This document shows positions 37,858 through 47,910 of a stretch of DNA of 64,000 nucleotides, piece after piece. The DNA lies in the NCBI RefSeq assembly GCF_020889625.1, contig NZ_CP086380.1, positions 1,693,001-1,757,000 of the forward strand, given 5' to 3'. Source of the stretch: Deinococcus radiophilus. GTDB taxonomy: Bacteria > Deinococcota > Deinococci > Deinococcales > Deinococcaceae. Position 1 is the stretch's first letter. Every line of letters starts with the position of its first letter. Under the pieces are notes generated by a model. The model had not been told where the DNA came from. It worked only from the letters and a program-made list of their open reading frames with translations, and did no database searches. Made by a program: the position numbers and the translations under genes.

Positions 37858-38547
37858 TCAGCCCTTTGCCGTCAGGTCCAGCGTGTCGCCGGGCTGCATC
37901 ACCTGCACATCGACTCCACGCGCCCGGCCCAGCCGTGCGAACTCCTGCGGATCGCCCACCAGCGGCGGGAAGGTGCCGTAGTGCATTGGGACAGCCACGC
38001 GGGGCTTCAGCCACTCCAGACAGCGGGCAGCGTCCTGAGGCCCCATCGTGAAGTGATCGCCTACGGGCAGCAGCGCTGCGTCCAGGCCGCGTTCGCCAAT
38101 CAGGGCCATGTCCGAAAAAGCGGCAGTGTCCCCCGCGTGATACAGGGTCACGCCGCCCATTTCCACGACCAAGCCGCAGGGCATTCCACCGTAGCTGCCG
38201 TCAGGAAAGGAACTGGAGTGAAAAGCGGGGGTCAGGGTCACTTGGCCCCACTCGCCGCGCACCGTGCCGCCAATGCCCGCTGGAATGGTTTCCTCTGCGC
38301 CGTGTGCCTGAGCGTAGGCACCAATTTCAAAAGCCGCAATGATCGGCACACCTACCCGGCCAAAGTCCAGGGCGCTCCCCCAGTGGTCGCCGTGTGCGTG
38401 GCTGATCAGCACAGCGCTGATGTCCCAGTCCATGGCTTCTTCCAGTGTGACTGGGCAAGTCGGGCCTTCCAAAAAGGGATCAATCAAGACACGGTGATCA
38501 CCGGACTGCAGGAGAAAGGTGCTGTGGCCGAGAAAACGGATCTGCAT
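37858..38547 (-). CDS. UPF0173-type metallo-beta-lactamase-fold hydrolase
   Basis: 229 residues. The MBL-fold metal site is complete: HAHGDH near residue 52, the later His in TPAFHSSSF, Asp in YHAGDTAAF and His in AVPMHYGTFP. Overall layout matches UPF0173 (YtkL-type) proteins, which have no settled substrate. GGAGGT precedes the ATG. It is the first gene of a three-gene minus-strand group. Confidence 0.9.
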   Translation of the reverse strand: MQIRFLGHSTFLLQSGDHRVLIDPFLEGPTCPVTLEEAMDWDISAVLISHAHGDHWGSALDFGRVGVPIIAAFEIGAYAQAHGAEETIPAGIGGTVRGEWGQVTLTPAFHSSSFPDGSYGGMPCGLVVEMGGVTLYHAGDTAAFSDMALIGERGLDAALLPVGDHFTMGPQDAARCLEWLKPRVAVPMHYGTFPPLVGDPQEFARLGRARGVDVQVMQPGDTLDLTAKG

Positions 38548-38595
38548 GGGGAAACCTCCAGAAGTGAGGAAAGCATCTAAAGAGTGACGCCCAGT

Positions 38596-39423
38596 CTAGC
38601 GCGGCCCGGCAGAACGGCGCTGCGAACGACCCAGCAACAGCAGCAAGAACAGCGCCGTGTTGACCAGCACCACGGTAGCCCCGGCAGCCGTGTTGAGGTA
38701 ATAGCTGGCGTACAGACCCAGCGTGCCACCCACCAGACCAAACAGCGCGGCCAGCCCCATCATCTGGCCCAGGCTGCGGGCGTACAGCCGGGCAGCAGCG
38801 GCCCCGGTGATCAGCAGACTGACGCTGAGGGTGGTGCCCACCAACCCGATCACCAGCACCACCACCAGTCCGATCAGGGCCAGTAACAATTGCTCCAGTC
38901 GGCGCACCGGCAAGCCGATGGCCTGCGCTTCGGTGGGGTCGAAGGAAGTCAGCAGCAGCTCCTTTTGCAGCGCCAGCAGCACACCACCCACCCCCACCAC
39001 ACTGGCTGCCGTGATCCAGAGGCCCTGCGCGGTCACCCCCAACGGATTGCCGATCAGGAAATGGCTCAGGTCGGTGGTAAAGGTAGGTGTGCGCGAGAGC
39101 AGCACGATGCCCAGCGCGAACATCCCCACGAAGACGATGTAGGTGGCACTGTCCTGCTTTAGACCCGAGCGATCACGCACGGCGTTCATGCCCAGAGCGG
39201 CCAGGACCGCTGCGATGCCCGCGCCCAGCAGCAAGTTGCCCCCGGCCAGAAAGGCGATCACGATGCCTGGCAGGACCGCGTGGCTCATGGCGTCCCCCAC
39301 ATAGCTCAGGCCACGCAGCACCGCCCAGGTGCCCACCGCCGCACACAGCAGGCTGACCAGTGCCAGCGCCACCAGCGCCCGCACGAAGAAGCCGTACTGT
39401 AAGGGATCAGTCAGCAGCTCCAC
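38596..39423 (-). CDS. Metal ABC transporter permease (ZnuB/MntB type)
   Basis: 275 residues with eight or nine membrane helices. Family motifs include [19 protein letters not shown] and [29 protein letters not shown]. It forms the channel for the ATPase and binding protein encoded just upstream (3 bases and a 4-base overlap), so the three genes are one operon. Substrate is zinc or manganese; see the binding protein. Confidence 0.9.
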   Translation of the reverse strand: MELLTDPLQYGFFVRALVALALVSLLCAAVGTWAVLRGLSYVGDAMSHAVLPGIVIAFLAGGNLLLGAGIAAVLAALGMNAVRDRSGLKQDSATYIVFVGMFALGIVLLSRTPTFTTDLSHFLIGNPLGVTAQGLWITAASVVGVGGVLLALQKELLLTSFDPTEAQAIGLPVRRLEQLLLALIGLVVVLVIGLVGTTLSVSLLITGAAAARLYARSLGQMMGLAALFGLVGGTLGLYASYYLNTAAGATVVLVNTALFLLLLLGRSQRRSAGPR

Positions 39424-39426
39424 AGC

Positions 39427-40191
39427 TCAGGCCTCCGCGTGCCCGTGACCGAGATGGCTCACGCTGAAGGTGGCTTCAATGTTGGCGGGCGTGTACACCT
39501 GGGCGGGTGGGCCGTCTGCCACCACGCGGCGGTTGACCAGCACCAGATGGTCACACCACTGCGCGGCCTGCTCCAGATCGTGCGTGACCATGATCACGGC
39601 GCGGCCTGCGTCGGCCTCGGCCCGCAGCAGAGCCAGAATCTGCTCGCTGCTGCGGGTGTCTACCCCCGTCAGTGGCTCGTCCAGCAGGAGGATGGCGGCA
39701 CCGCGTACCAGCATGCGGGCCAGCAGCACCCGCTGGCGTTGCCCCCCGCTCAGGTCCGCGATGTGGCGGTGGCGCAGGTCCCAGACCCCGGTTTCCTGCA
39801 AGGCGTCCTGCACGCGGCGACGGTCCTGTAGTCCCGGCCAGCGTCCCCAGCCCAGGCGTCCAGTGCGGCCCATCATCGCGACATCCCAGACCGTCACCGG
39901 AAAGGCCCAGTCCAGCGTCTGCTGCTGCGGCACATAGGCAATGTGGGGACGCAGATCGGTATCCGTACCGTAAGTAATCTGCCCACTGCTGCGTGGCACC
40001 AGGCCCAGCAGACTCTTGAGCAGGGTGGATTTGCCTGCGCCGTTAGGACCGATCACGGCGCTGAATTCGCCCACCTGGAACGACACGCTCACCCGGTCCA
40101 ACGCAGTCTGCGGCCCGTACTGCACGCTGAGGTCCTGCACCGTCAGCACCCCCGGCTGAAAGCATTCAGGCCGGCAGATGGAATGGGTCAT
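39427..40191 (-). CDS. Metal ABC transporter ATP-binding protein
   Basis: 254 residues. Walker [18 protein letters not shown]-loop [10 protein letters not shown], signature [15 protein letters not shown], Walker [14 protein letters not shown] and H-loop [10 protein letters not shown] are all intact. The C-terminus is His-rich ([10 protein letters not shown]), a common feature in zinc transporters. Overlaps the start of the binding-protein gene's stop by four bases. Confidence 0.92.
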   Translation of the reverse strand: MTHSICRPECFQPGVLTVQDLSVQYGPQTALDRVSVSFQVGEFSAVIGPNGAGKSTLLKSLLGLVPRSSGQITYGTDTDLRPHIAYVPQQQTLDWAFPVTVWDVAMMGRTGRLGWGRWPGLQDRRRVQDALQETGVWDLRHRHIADLSGGQRQRVLLARMLVRGAAILLLDEPLTGVDTRSSEQILALLRAEADAGRAVIMVTHDLEQAAQWCDHLVLVNRRVVADGPPAQVYTPANIEATFSVSHLGHGHAEA

Positions 40192-41195
40192 GGCTGTGGC
40201 TTTCGCGCAGTGGTCAGCGCATCTGCGATGGTGTCGATGTTGTAGCGCATGGCCCCCAGATAGGTGTCACTGCCGCTGCCGGGTGCGCCCAGGGCGCCCA
40301 CATAGATCGGCGGCGCGACCACGGCCCCGGCTTCCTCGGCCAGCGCCGCACTGAGGCGGTCGCCCGGCGGGTTCTCGCTCAGGATCACGCGGACGCCCTG
40401 CTCACGCATCTGCCCGGCCAGTGCGGCCAGTTCCTGGGCGCTGGGTTGCTGCTCGGTGCTGAGACCTGGAATCACCGCACCGACCACCTCCAGGCCAAAG
40501 CGCTCGGCAAAGTAGCCCAGCGCGTGATGATCGGTAACCACACGGCGGGCTTCGGCAGGCAAGGCCTCAAAGCGCTGCTGACCGTAAGCCTCCAGCTCGG
40601 CCAGCTGCTCCCGGTAGGCGGCGGCGTTGGCACGGTAGATGCCTTCTCCGGCGGGGTCCAGCTCGGCCAGCACGGCGGCGGCGCGGTCCACATACCCGGC
40701 GGCCAACTGCGGGTCAAGCCAGGCGTGGGGATCGTATTCACCGTGATCGTGGTCGCTGTGGTCACTGTGCGGCTGATCGCCCTCCTCCTCGGCCACGCGC
40801 AGCGCCAGCCCCTCAGTCAGCGCGTAGGTGGGCACTTCGGAGGCCGCACCACTCAGACTGCCTAACCAGCCTTCCAGACCCGATCCGTTGGAAAATAGCG
40901 CCTGTGCGCCCGACAGCTCGCGGATGGTCTGCGGTGTGGGGTCAAAGGTGTGCGGGCTGGCCCCCAGCGGCAGCAGCGACGTGACCTGCACCCGGTCCCC
41001 GCCTGCTTGCCGCACCAGATCGGCCATGACTGACGTGGTGGCGCTCACATGCAGGCCGCCCCCTTGCGGGTCTACCGACGCCGGGGCCGCAGCGGTGGTC
41101 TGCGGCGCTGGGGCCACGGCGTCCTGCTCTGCCGGGGCCGCACAAGCCCCCAATAAAGCGCTGAGCAGAACAATTGAGAAACGGCGTGTCTTCAT
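40188..41195 (-). CDS. Metal ABC transporter substrate-binding lipoprotein (zinc or manganese)
   Basis: 335 residues, cluster A-I binding protein with a lipobox (LLGACAAP). Metal ligands are the conserved His in [11 protein letters not shown], the His in DPHAWLDP, the His in [14 protein letters not shown], and a late acidic residue. A His/Asp-rich loop ([15 protein letters not shown]) precedes the second ligand, a mark of zinc-specific ZnuA proteins; manganese-binding relatives usually lack it. Related deinococcal loci have been annotated as manganese transporters, so specificity is not settled. The ATG lies inside a palindromic operator, so a repressor bound there would block both transcription and initiation. 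Confidence 0.88.
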   Translation of the reverse strand: MKTRRFSIVLLSALLGACAAPAEQDAVAPAPQTTAAAPASVDPQGGGLHVSATTSVMADLVRQAGGDRVQVTSLLPLGASPHTFDPTPQTIRELSGAQALFSNGSGLEGWLGSLSGAASEVPTYALTEGLALRVAEEEGDQPHSDHSDHDHGEYDPHAWLDPQLAAGYVDRAAAVLAELDPAGEGIYRANAAAYREQLAELEAYGQQRFEALPAEARRVVTDHHALGYFAERFGLEVVGAVIPGLSTEQQPSAQELAALAGQMREQGVRVILSENPPGDRLSAALAEEAGAVVAPPIYVGALGAPGSGSDTYLGAMRYNIDTIADALTTARKPQP

Positions 41196-41216
41196 ATTGA
41201 TAATTAAATATCAATA
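41195..41216. promoter_or_regulatory. Fur/Zur-like palindromic operator at the start of the metal-transport operon
   Basis: TATTGATA, a 6-base AT spacer and TATCAATA form a perfect 8-bp inverted repeat in an otherwise GC-rich context, overlapping the first base of the binding-protein gene. The core TGATAATTAAATATCA resembles the Fur-family consensus TGATAATNATTATCA. Confidence 0.7.
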
Positions 41217-41294
41217 ATGCGACAAAATCAAGGTCGCCTCGGGCACGGAGCCTGGGGCGACCTGGGAGACTGCAGATACAGAGGTGGCAGCAAC

Positions 41295-41540
41295 TCAGAC
41301 GAGTTGGATGCCGTTGACGGGACCGCGGTTCAGCATGCGGATGGCCTTGGCACTCAGCCAGACCTGGCGGGTTTCGCCGCTTTCCAAGATGGTCTTCTTC
41401 TGCAGGTTGGGCTTCTGGACGCGCTTGGTAATACCCGTGGTCTTGCGGCCTACCCCGCCAGCGGCGCGAGCCTTACCACGGCGAACCACCGAGTTCACCA
41501 CCATATTCTTCTTACCGGTCAAATAGCACACTCTCGACAT
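41295..41540 (-). CDS. rpmB: 50S ribosomal protein L28
   Basis: 81 residues, matching Deinococcus/Thermus L28 (MSRVCYLTGKKNMVVNSV, GVGRKTTGITKRVQKPNLQKK). It has a single cysteine (Cys5) and no CxxC pairs, so it is of the zinc-free type. It lies upstream of the metal-import operon on the same strand with the operator between them. A 386-base leader/upstream region follows with a hairpin. No other ribosomal gene adjoins. Confidence 0.96.
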   Translation of the reverse strand: MSRVCYLTGKKNMVVNSVVRRGKARAAGGVGRKTTGITKRVQKPNLQKKTILESGETRQVWLSAKAIRMLNRGPVNGIQLV

Positions 41541-41926
41541 AGCCTTTTATCCTTATCATGGGTTGAGGGTTTTAACTGTGGGTCAGCCCCTAAGTTGTGG
41601 GCTGGCCTGGGCGAAAATCGCCGGGAGTGACCAACAGGCTGGTCAGGCCGGACGGCGCGGGCGTGGTGGGAGTGACAAATACTGTCTCCAGGCGGCAACG
41701 GCGTGGGCTGATGCCGCATCTTCGGAAGTGTTCCCAAGCCACTCAGAGCGAAAAAAGCAGGCGAAAACACCTGCCGCGCTGGCCCCATTCTAGCAGGCTG
41801 ACAGGGGGGTGTGAGCAGAGGGAGCCACGGCCCAGGGCGGCGGCAGCGAGTCTGCTTTCCCAGGCTCATCGGCTGGTCCTCTTTTGCCTATTCGCATAAT
41901 TTCCAGCCAGCCTCTAGCCTTATGGT
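41541..41926. other. Upstream region of rpmB with a stable hairpin
   Basis: 386 bases without a convincing gene. GGTCAGCCC (41581-41589) and GGGCTGGCC (41599-41607) form a 9-bp stem with one G-T pair, about 45 bases upstream of the rpmB start on its strand; it could be a leader structure or regulator site. A TAGAAT -10-like box for the minus strand lies at 41787-41792. Short frames here show no family features. Confidence 0.4.
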
Positions 41927-42574
41927 ATGGCCCGTAAAGCAGCCCCCAAGGCCCAGCGCACCCGCGAAAAGGTCAAGAACCCGCCTGGTTATCTGGCGAC
42001 CCATGACCTCAAGGAACGCGGGTGGACGGCGCGGCTGATTGAACGCTTTTTGGGCCAGAACGACGCCGAGCGGCCCAACGGCCTGAAGATGGGGCGACGG
42101 CGCTTGCCCCCGGTGCGGCTGTACCGCGAAGAGCGCGTAGACGACGCCGAGCGCGAAGAGGAGTTCATTTTGGCCCGCATGAAAGCCGAGGACGCCCGCG
42201 ACAAACGTCAGCAGGGCCGCGAGCGCCGCGACCGGGAACGCCGCCAACTGCTGGAAAGTGCCGCCGAGAGCTACTCTCCCCGCGTCCAGCCGCTGGCGCT
42301 GCGTAAAGGCGCAGTACGCAAAGCCCGCGCCCCGCACCTGCCGGAACTGGAACGCACCCTCACGCGGTTGGGGCGCGAGGTAGGAGGCCTGAAAGGCGGC
42401 GATGAGGAAGCGCTGCGCGAACTGCTCATGCGCCGCTTGCATCTGGTACTGGCCGAAGTGTACGACTGGTATCCCCACCCTGACGGGCCGCGGGAGGTAG
42501 AGGCCCAAGAGAAAGAACCTGGGGGGGACGCCAAACCGAGCGATTGGCGCGACTGGGACTGGGATGAGGCCTAA
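41927..42574 (+). CDS. Highly charged protein of unknown function
   Basis: 215 residues. The first 60 residues (PPGYLATHDLKERGWTARLIERFLGQND) look like a small helical DNA-binding or adaptor fold; the middle is a long Arg/Glu-rich helix (EREEEFILARMKAEDARDKRQQGRERRDRERRQ), and the C-terminus is acidic and Trp-rich (DWRDWDWDEA). No family was recognised. The same kind of opening, a short motif ending in WT..LI..FLG..D, is used by proteins that read a single helix-turn-helix; that is only a suggestion. Single gene. Confidence 0.6.
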   Translation: MARKAAPKAQRTREKVKNPPGYLATHDLKERGWTARLIERFLGQNDAERPNGLKMGRRRLPPVRLYREERVDDAEREEEFILARMKAEDARDKRQQGRERRDRERRQLLESAAESYSPRVQPLALRKGAVRKARAPHLPELERTLTRLGREVGGLKGGDEEALRELLMRRLHLVLAEVYDWYPHPDGPREVEAQEKEPGGDAKPSDWRDWDWDEA

Positions 42575-42603
42575 CCCCTACCGCGCAGATAAGCAGGCTC
42601 AAA

Positions 42604-42635
42604 AAAGCCGCTGGTAGGAATGCGCCAGCGGCTTT
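42604..42635. terminator. Bidirectional terminator between the charged-protein and alanine-symporter genes
   Basis: A perfect 11-bp inverted repeat AAAGCCGCTGG / CCAGCGGCTTT with a 10-base loop. On the minus strand it is followed by a run of six T, so it mainly ends the symporter transcript. Confidence 0.85.
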
Positions 42636-42653
42636 GATGGGCAGATTTGCCCC

Positions 42654-44066
42654 TTACTTCCACACCTCGCTCGGCAGGCGGCGGTCCAGTTCAGGGTCGG
42701 CGCAGCGCTCAAAGACAGGAGCTTCCTGACCCGCTCGGCGCTGACGGTCATAGTCCCGCAGCAACCGCAGTGCCACCGGGCTAAGCAGCAGCAGCGCGAT
42801 CAGGTTCGTGACCGCCATCAGGCCCATACTCAGGTCGGCCATGTTCCAGACGGTGGGCACGTCGCGTACGGCCCCGAACACCACCATGCCCAGCACCAGC
42901 ACCCGGAAGATGTTGAGCACGGCGGGATTACGGTTCAGATACTGCACGTTGCTCTCGGCGTAGGCATAGTTGCCGATGATGCTGGTAAAGGCGAACAGGA
43001 AAATAGCCAGCGCCAAGAAATCGTTACCCCAGCCGCCCACATGCTCGGTCAGAGCTGCCTGGGTAAGCTGCACGCCGGTTTCAGTGCCGCCCAGATGCAC
43101 GCCCGACAGCAAGATAATGGCCGCCGTCGCCGTACAGACCAAAATGGTGTCTACAAAGACGCCCAGCATCTGCACCAGCCCCTGCTGCACGGGATGATCC
43201 ACCTCGGCGGCGGCGGCAGCGTTGGGGGCAGACCCCATGCCAGCCTCGTTGCTAAAGAGACCCCGCTTGACCCCGTTCAGCAGCGCGGCAGCGATACCAC
43301 CCGCCACCCCACCTGCGGCAGCCTGCAACCCAAAGGCACTGCGGAAGATATTGGAGAACATGGCGGGCAACTCCGCAGCGTTGGTAACGATCACATACAG
43401 CGCGACCAGCAGATACAACACGGCCATGATCGGCACGACCACTTCGGCCACCCGTGACACCCGCTTGAGGCCCCCGAAGATAATCGGCGCGACCAGCACC
43501 GCCAGGATCAGCCCCAGCGGCAGTGCCCCGACACCGTAACCACTCATGGCCGCCACGATGGAATTGCTCTGCACGGCATTGAACACCAGGCCAAAGGCCA
43601 GAATCAGGAAGACCGCAAAGAGACTGCCCATCCACCCCTGGCCCAGCCCCTGACGGATGTAGTAGGCCGGTCCGCCGCGGTAGCCGTGGTCCGGGTCAGG
43701 CACCTTGTAGGCCTGGGCCAGCGTGCTTTCGATCAGGGCGGTGCTCATGCCCACCAGCGCCGTCATCCACATCCAGAACACCGCGCCGGGACCACCCAGC
43801 GAAATGGCGATGGCGACCCCGGCGATGTTGCCGGTGCCGACCCGACTGGCCAGGCCAGTCGCGAACGCCTGAAAAGAGCTGATGCCATCACTGCCCGCCG
43901 TGCCTCGGCTGCCCAGCACCGAGCGCCACGCCGAGCCGAACAGCCGCAGTTGCACACCACGGGTAGCGACCGTAAAGAAGAGTCCGGCACCTACCAGCAG
44001 GTAGATCAGCACCGATCCCCACAGCAGGCCGTTGCCCCAGTCAATGAAACTATTCAAGGCGTCCAT
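42654..44066 (-). CDS. Alanine/glycine:cation symporter (AGCS family)
   Basis: 470 residues with about ten membrane helices. AGCS motifs are FQAFATGLASRVGTGNIAGVAIAI near residue 65, the GGPAYYIRQGLGQGW loop, GLFSNEAGMGSAPNAAAAAEVDHPVQQGLVQMLGVFVDT, and FAFTSIIGNYAYAESNVQYL. The family imports alanine or glycine with sodium or protons. Single gene with its own terminator. Confidence 0.93.
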   Translation of the reverse strand: MDALNSFIDWGNGLLWGSVLIYLLVGAGLFFTVATRGVQLRLFGSAWRSVLGSRGTAGSDGISSFQAFATGLASRVGTGNIAGVAIAISLGGPGAVFWMWMTALVGMSTALIESTLAQAYKVPDPDHGYRGGPAYYIRQGLGQGWMGSLFAVFLILAFGLVFNAVQSNSIVAAMSGYGVGALPLGLILAVLVAPIIFGGLKRVSRVAEVVVPIMAVLYLLVALYVIVTNAAELPAMFSNIFRSAFGLQAAAGGVAGGIAAALLNGVKRGLFSNEAGMGSAPNAAAAAEVDHPVQQGLVQMLGVFVDTILVCTATAAIILLSGVHLGGTETGVQLTQAALTEHVGGWGNDFLALAIFLFAFTSIIGNYAYAESNVQYLNRNPAVLNIFRVLVLGMVVFGAVRDVPTVWNMADLSMGLMAVTNLIALLLLSPVALRLLRDYDRQRRAGQEAPVFERCADPELDRRLPSEVWK

Positions 44067-44139
44067 GTGGGCCAGCCTAGTGCATTTGGCGGTGATCCAG
44101 CCGGAACCTCAGGCCGCCTGGGCGCGTAAACAAAATAAG

Positions 44140-44985
44140 ATGAGACGCGACCTGACGGCCCTGACCCCCGCCCAGCAAACCACGCCGCGCTGGTGGCCCT
44201 GGCTCCTGGCGCTGACGCTGCTCAGCCTGCTGCCCCTGCCTGTACTCATGTTTGGCCCGCTGCTCAAGGGCGTGAGCTACGAGGTGGCGAATGGTCAGAT
44301 CGTGGCCCGCTCGGTGGGATCGTCGGTGCAGATTGAGGCGGGGACGCCGGTGCAGTCAGGCCCAGTCACGCTGACGGGCCGCAAGGTCGGCAGCGAAATG
44401 GCCGGCTACGTGGTGGGGCGTTTCAGCAGCGATCAGGGCACGCTGAATGTCTACAGCGACGGCTCGCACGGGTCGGACGCGCTGCTGTTCGCCACGCAGC
44501 CCCAGCCCACGCTGCTGACCCCCGCTGATCCCCAAGCCTTACTGAGCGCCTGGCGGAGCGGCGGTACAGCGACTTTTCACCCGGCGCGGCGGGCGGGCCT
44601 TGACCCACTGTCGCTGCTGATCCTCCTGCCGGTGCTGCCTATTGTCTGGTTCCTGCTCCGTCCACCAGCCATACGCTACCGGCTGGACGGTGACGCCCTG
44701 GTGGTCCACACCGGCCTGGGTCACACCCGCTTTCCGCTAGATGACACGCAGGCCAGCGTGACCCGTGAGGCACTGGGGATGCGGCTGTTCGGCTCGTCCA
44801 TCCCCGGCTACCACACTGGAACCTTTGCGAGCAACGCCCATCCCTCAGGCCGGGTGCAGGCCGCCGCGACCGACCACCGCCCCGCGCAGGCGCTGCTGCT
44901 GACACATGAGGGCAAGACGTACTACCTGACGCCCCAACAGCCGGACGTGGTGGCGGGATGGTTTAGGGGCGCACCACCGAACTGA
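44140..44985 (+). CDS. Membrane protein with bacterial PH-like domains
   Basis: 281 residues from the ATG at 44140. A first membrane helix (WWPWLLALTLLSLLPLPVLMFGP) is followed by an extracytoplasmic beta-rich part, a second helix (LSLLILLPVLPIVWFLLRP), and a region YRLDGDALVVHTGLGHTRFPLDD … TYYLTPQQPDVVAGWF that resembles bacterial PH domains, which open with a short 'Y.i.dd.Livr.G' strand. The first half (YEVANGQIVARS … NVYSDGSHGSDALLFATQP) shows a similar pattern, so there may be two. Function is unknown. Confidence 0.6.
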   Translation: MRRDLTALTPAQQTTPRWWPWLLALTLLSLLPLPVLMFGPLLKGVSYEVANGQIVARSVGSSVQIEAGTPVQSGPVTLTGRKVGSEMAGYVVGRFSSDQGTLNVYSDGSHGSDALLFATQPQPTLLTPADPQALLSAWRSGGTATFHPARRAGLDPLSLLILLPVLPIVWFLLRPPAIRYRLDGDALVVHTGLGHTRFPLDDTQASVTREALGMRLFGSSIPGYHTGTFASNAHPSGRVQAAATDHRPAQALLLTHEGKTYYLTPQQPDVVAGWFRGAPPN

Positions 44986-45032
44986 AAGTGAGGGGATGCC
45001 TCTGTATATCCAGCTACAGCACGCCAGAGAAT

Positions 45033-46156
45033 TTAAGGAATCAGCCGCTCCAGCTCGGCCAGCCGTGAGCGCAGCGTCTCGGCGTCGGGGGCCGTCAGGT
45101 TGACGTGGCCCAGCTTGCGCCCTTGGCGGTGGGCCTTGTGGTACAGGTGAATCTGGGTACCCGGCAGCGCGTCGATAGCTCCCCAGTCCGGTTCCAGAGC
45201 TTGACCGTCTAGACCGTCTACGCCCACCACATTCACCATGGCGGTAGGCAGGGGCGGTTTCCACCCTTGCAGCGGCAGGCCCAGCACCGCCCGCACCTGC
45301 GCCGCAAACTGGCTGACACCGCCGCCGTCCTGGGTCAGGTGGCCCGAGTTGTGGACGCGGGGCGCCACCTCATTCACCAGCAGTTCACCGCCGGGCAGCT
45401 CGAAGAATTCAAGCGTCATCAGCCCTTCCAGGCCCCAGGCCTCGGCCACCGCGCGGGCAATCTCGCGGGCCTGTGCCTCGGCCCGCTGGTCGCCGCCGGT
45501 ATATACCGAGGTCCGCAGGATGCCGTCACGGTGGACATTTTCTACCAGCGGCCCAAAGGCCAGGTTGCCGGACGCGGTGCGGGCCACCCCCAGGCTGACC
45601 TCACGGGTAAACGGGACCAGCCCTTCCAGCACGCAGGGCACCCGGCCCAGGTCGTCCCAGGCGGCCCGCAGCTCGGCGTCCGATTGGACGCGGCGCTGGC
45701 CTTTACCGTCGTAGCCCAGCTCGGAAGTCTTGAGGATGCCTTGACCGCCGAGTTGCGCTAGTGCGCCTGCCAGGTCGCTTTCAGCCTCAATCACCGCAAA
45801 ATCCGCCGTGCCCGCGCCCGCCGCCCGCAGTCCTTCTTTTTCACGGGCGCGGTGCTTGGAATGGGCCAGCAGGCCCCGGCCAGGGCGCACCGGCACGCGG
45901 CCTTCGAGAAAGTCCAGCGCTTCCAGCGGCACATTTTCAAATTCCAGTGTCACCGCGTCGCATTTCGCCAGCCGGGCCAAACCCGCCGGGTCGGTGTAAG
46001 GGACACACAGATGCTCGGCACACAGCCGCGCCCCGGCCTGGGGGTCCGGTTCCAGCGCCACCACCCGCACCCCCAGCGGAATGGCGGCCAGCGCCAGCAT
46101 CTGCGCCAGCTGACCGCCGCCCAGAATGCCCAGGGTCCGGGGAGAAAAAGTGTCGC

Positions 46157-46160
<4 letters not shown>
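45033..46160 (-). CDS. purK: N5-carboxyaminoimidazole ribonucleotide synthase
   Basis: 375 residues from the ATG at 46160; a longer frame to 46742 is purE in another phase. PurK makes N5-CAIR from AIR, bicarbonate and ATP in purine synthesis. ATP-grasp features are the N-terminal [33 protein letters not shown], the [19 protein letters not shown] strand, and [18 protein letters not shown]. The start overlaps the purE stop (ATGA), so the two enzymes of this step are coupled. Confidence 0.95.
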
Positions 46161-46693
<533 letters not shown>

Positions 46694-46712
46694 GGATTTT
46701 ATGATGGCAGAA

Positions 46713-46735
46713 TTGCTCCCGCGAACAGAGTGAGT
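46713..46735 (+). repeat. 23-base dispersed repeat, copy 2
   Basis: Identical to 18724-18746 (begins TTGCTCCCGCGAACAGAG). Here it lies 20 bases upstream of the purE start, in the likely promoter region, antisense to the purE transcript. Confidence 0.8.
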
Positions 46736-46770
46736 CACGCATGCTCGGCCGCCCAGCATATTTGCACCCG

Positions 46771-47889
46771 TTACAGCCGCCGCAGCAAGGCGGTCAGCAG
46801 GGCCACCCGCTCTGTCCAGAGGTCCAGGCGAATATGCTCATGGGCCGCGTGTGCTCCGTCACCGGGAGCGCCCAGCCCGTCCAACGTGGGGCACAGCGGG
46901 GCCGTAAAGTTGCCGTCGCTGCCACCCCCTACCGACGTTTCGGTGAGTGTGAACCCCAACTCCTGCGCGGCGGCCTGGGCCTGCGCGAACAGCGCCAATG
47001 TCTCAGCGTTGCGGGGAAAAGGTGGGCGGTTCACGCTCAGGTGCCAGTCGGCCTGCACCCGCGAGTCTGCTGGGGTCAGTGCTGCCAGCTCACGCAGCAC
47101 CCGCTCGTCCTCGCCCGCTTGCGACACCCGCACATCCAGCGTGAGACGGCACTCGGCGGGGACCACGTTGCTGGCCGTACCGCCAGCGATCTGTGTGACC
47201 AGCACGGTGGTCCCCAGCTCAGGCCGGGCCACCGCCTCAATGCGCCCGATCAGCTCGGCAGCGGCGGCGACGGCGCTTGAGCCCCGCTCCGGCTCGTTGC
47301 CTGCGTGAGCCGCGCGGCCTGTCAGGGTCACGGCAGCGTCTATCACGCCCTTGCGTCCCGTCTTGAGGGCGTGGGCATGTTCGGCGCTGCCCTCCCCCAC
47401 GGGCGGCTCCGGCACCAGCGCGGCGCGAGCAGCGTGGGCTTCGGCCTCAATGTGCCCCCGGCTGGACGGACTACCCACCTCCTCATCTGGCGTGACCAGC
47501 AACACCACACCACCGGCAGGCCACTCTCCCCCAAGCGCCCGCAGCGCGTGAAAGCCTCCCACCAATCCGGCTTTCATGTCGTAGACGCCGGGGCCATACA
47601 GCCGCTCCGCATCCTTTCGCAGTGGCATCTGCGCCAGCGTGCCCTGCGGCCAGACCGTGTCGGCGTGGGCCAGGATCAGGAGAGGCGAGGCCTGGCCGTC
47701 CACCCCAAAAGCGAAGCGCCGGGTGCCGCCGGAAAGGGTTTGCGTCTCGCCACCCAATTCACGCGCCCAGCCCTCCAGCACCGCCATCACCTGCCCAATG
47801 GCCGCCGCGTCGCCCGAGGGCGATTCGAGGGCGGCCAGGGTCAGCAAGTCAGCCTCAAGGGCAGCGGGGTCGGGCCAGAACAGGGTCAT
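46771..47889 (-). CDS. M20-family metallopeptidase, glutamate-carboxypeptidase-like
   Basis: 372 residues. Two-zinc site: His in [10 protein letters not shown], Asp in [12 protein letters not shown] (bridging), the catalytic Glu and its partner in [11 protein letters not shown], and His in AHEHIRLD. The bulge domain ([21 protein letters not shown]) is of the CPG2 dimerisation type. CPG2-like enzymes remove C-terminal glutamate from folates or peptides; the substrate here is unknown. Single gene between purE and the EF-G paralogue. Confidence 0.92.
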   Translation of the reverse strand: MTLFWPDPAALEADLLTLAALESPSGDAAAIGQVMAVLEGWARELGGETQTLSGGTRRFAFGVDGQASPLLILAHADTVWPQGTLAQMPLRKDAERLYGPGVYDMKAGLVGGFHALRALGGEWPAGGVVLLVTPDEEVGSPSSRGHIEAEAHAARAALVPEPPVGEGSAEHAHALKTGRKGVIDAAVTLTGRAAHAGNEPERGSSAVAAAAELIGRIEAVARPELGTTVLVTQIAGGTASNVVPAECRLTLDVRVSQAGEDERVLRELAALTPADSRVQADWHLSVNRPPFPRNAETLALFAQAQAAAQELGFTLTETSVGGGSDGNFTAPLCPTLDGLGAPGDGAHAAHEHIRLDLWTERVALLTALLRRL

Positions 47890-47910
47890 GCCCCATCCTA
47901 GCCGCGTTCG

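Noticed and set aside
41217..41630. 137-codon plus-strand frame over rpmB
   Set aside because: Fully antisense to L28, a certain gene; no motif.
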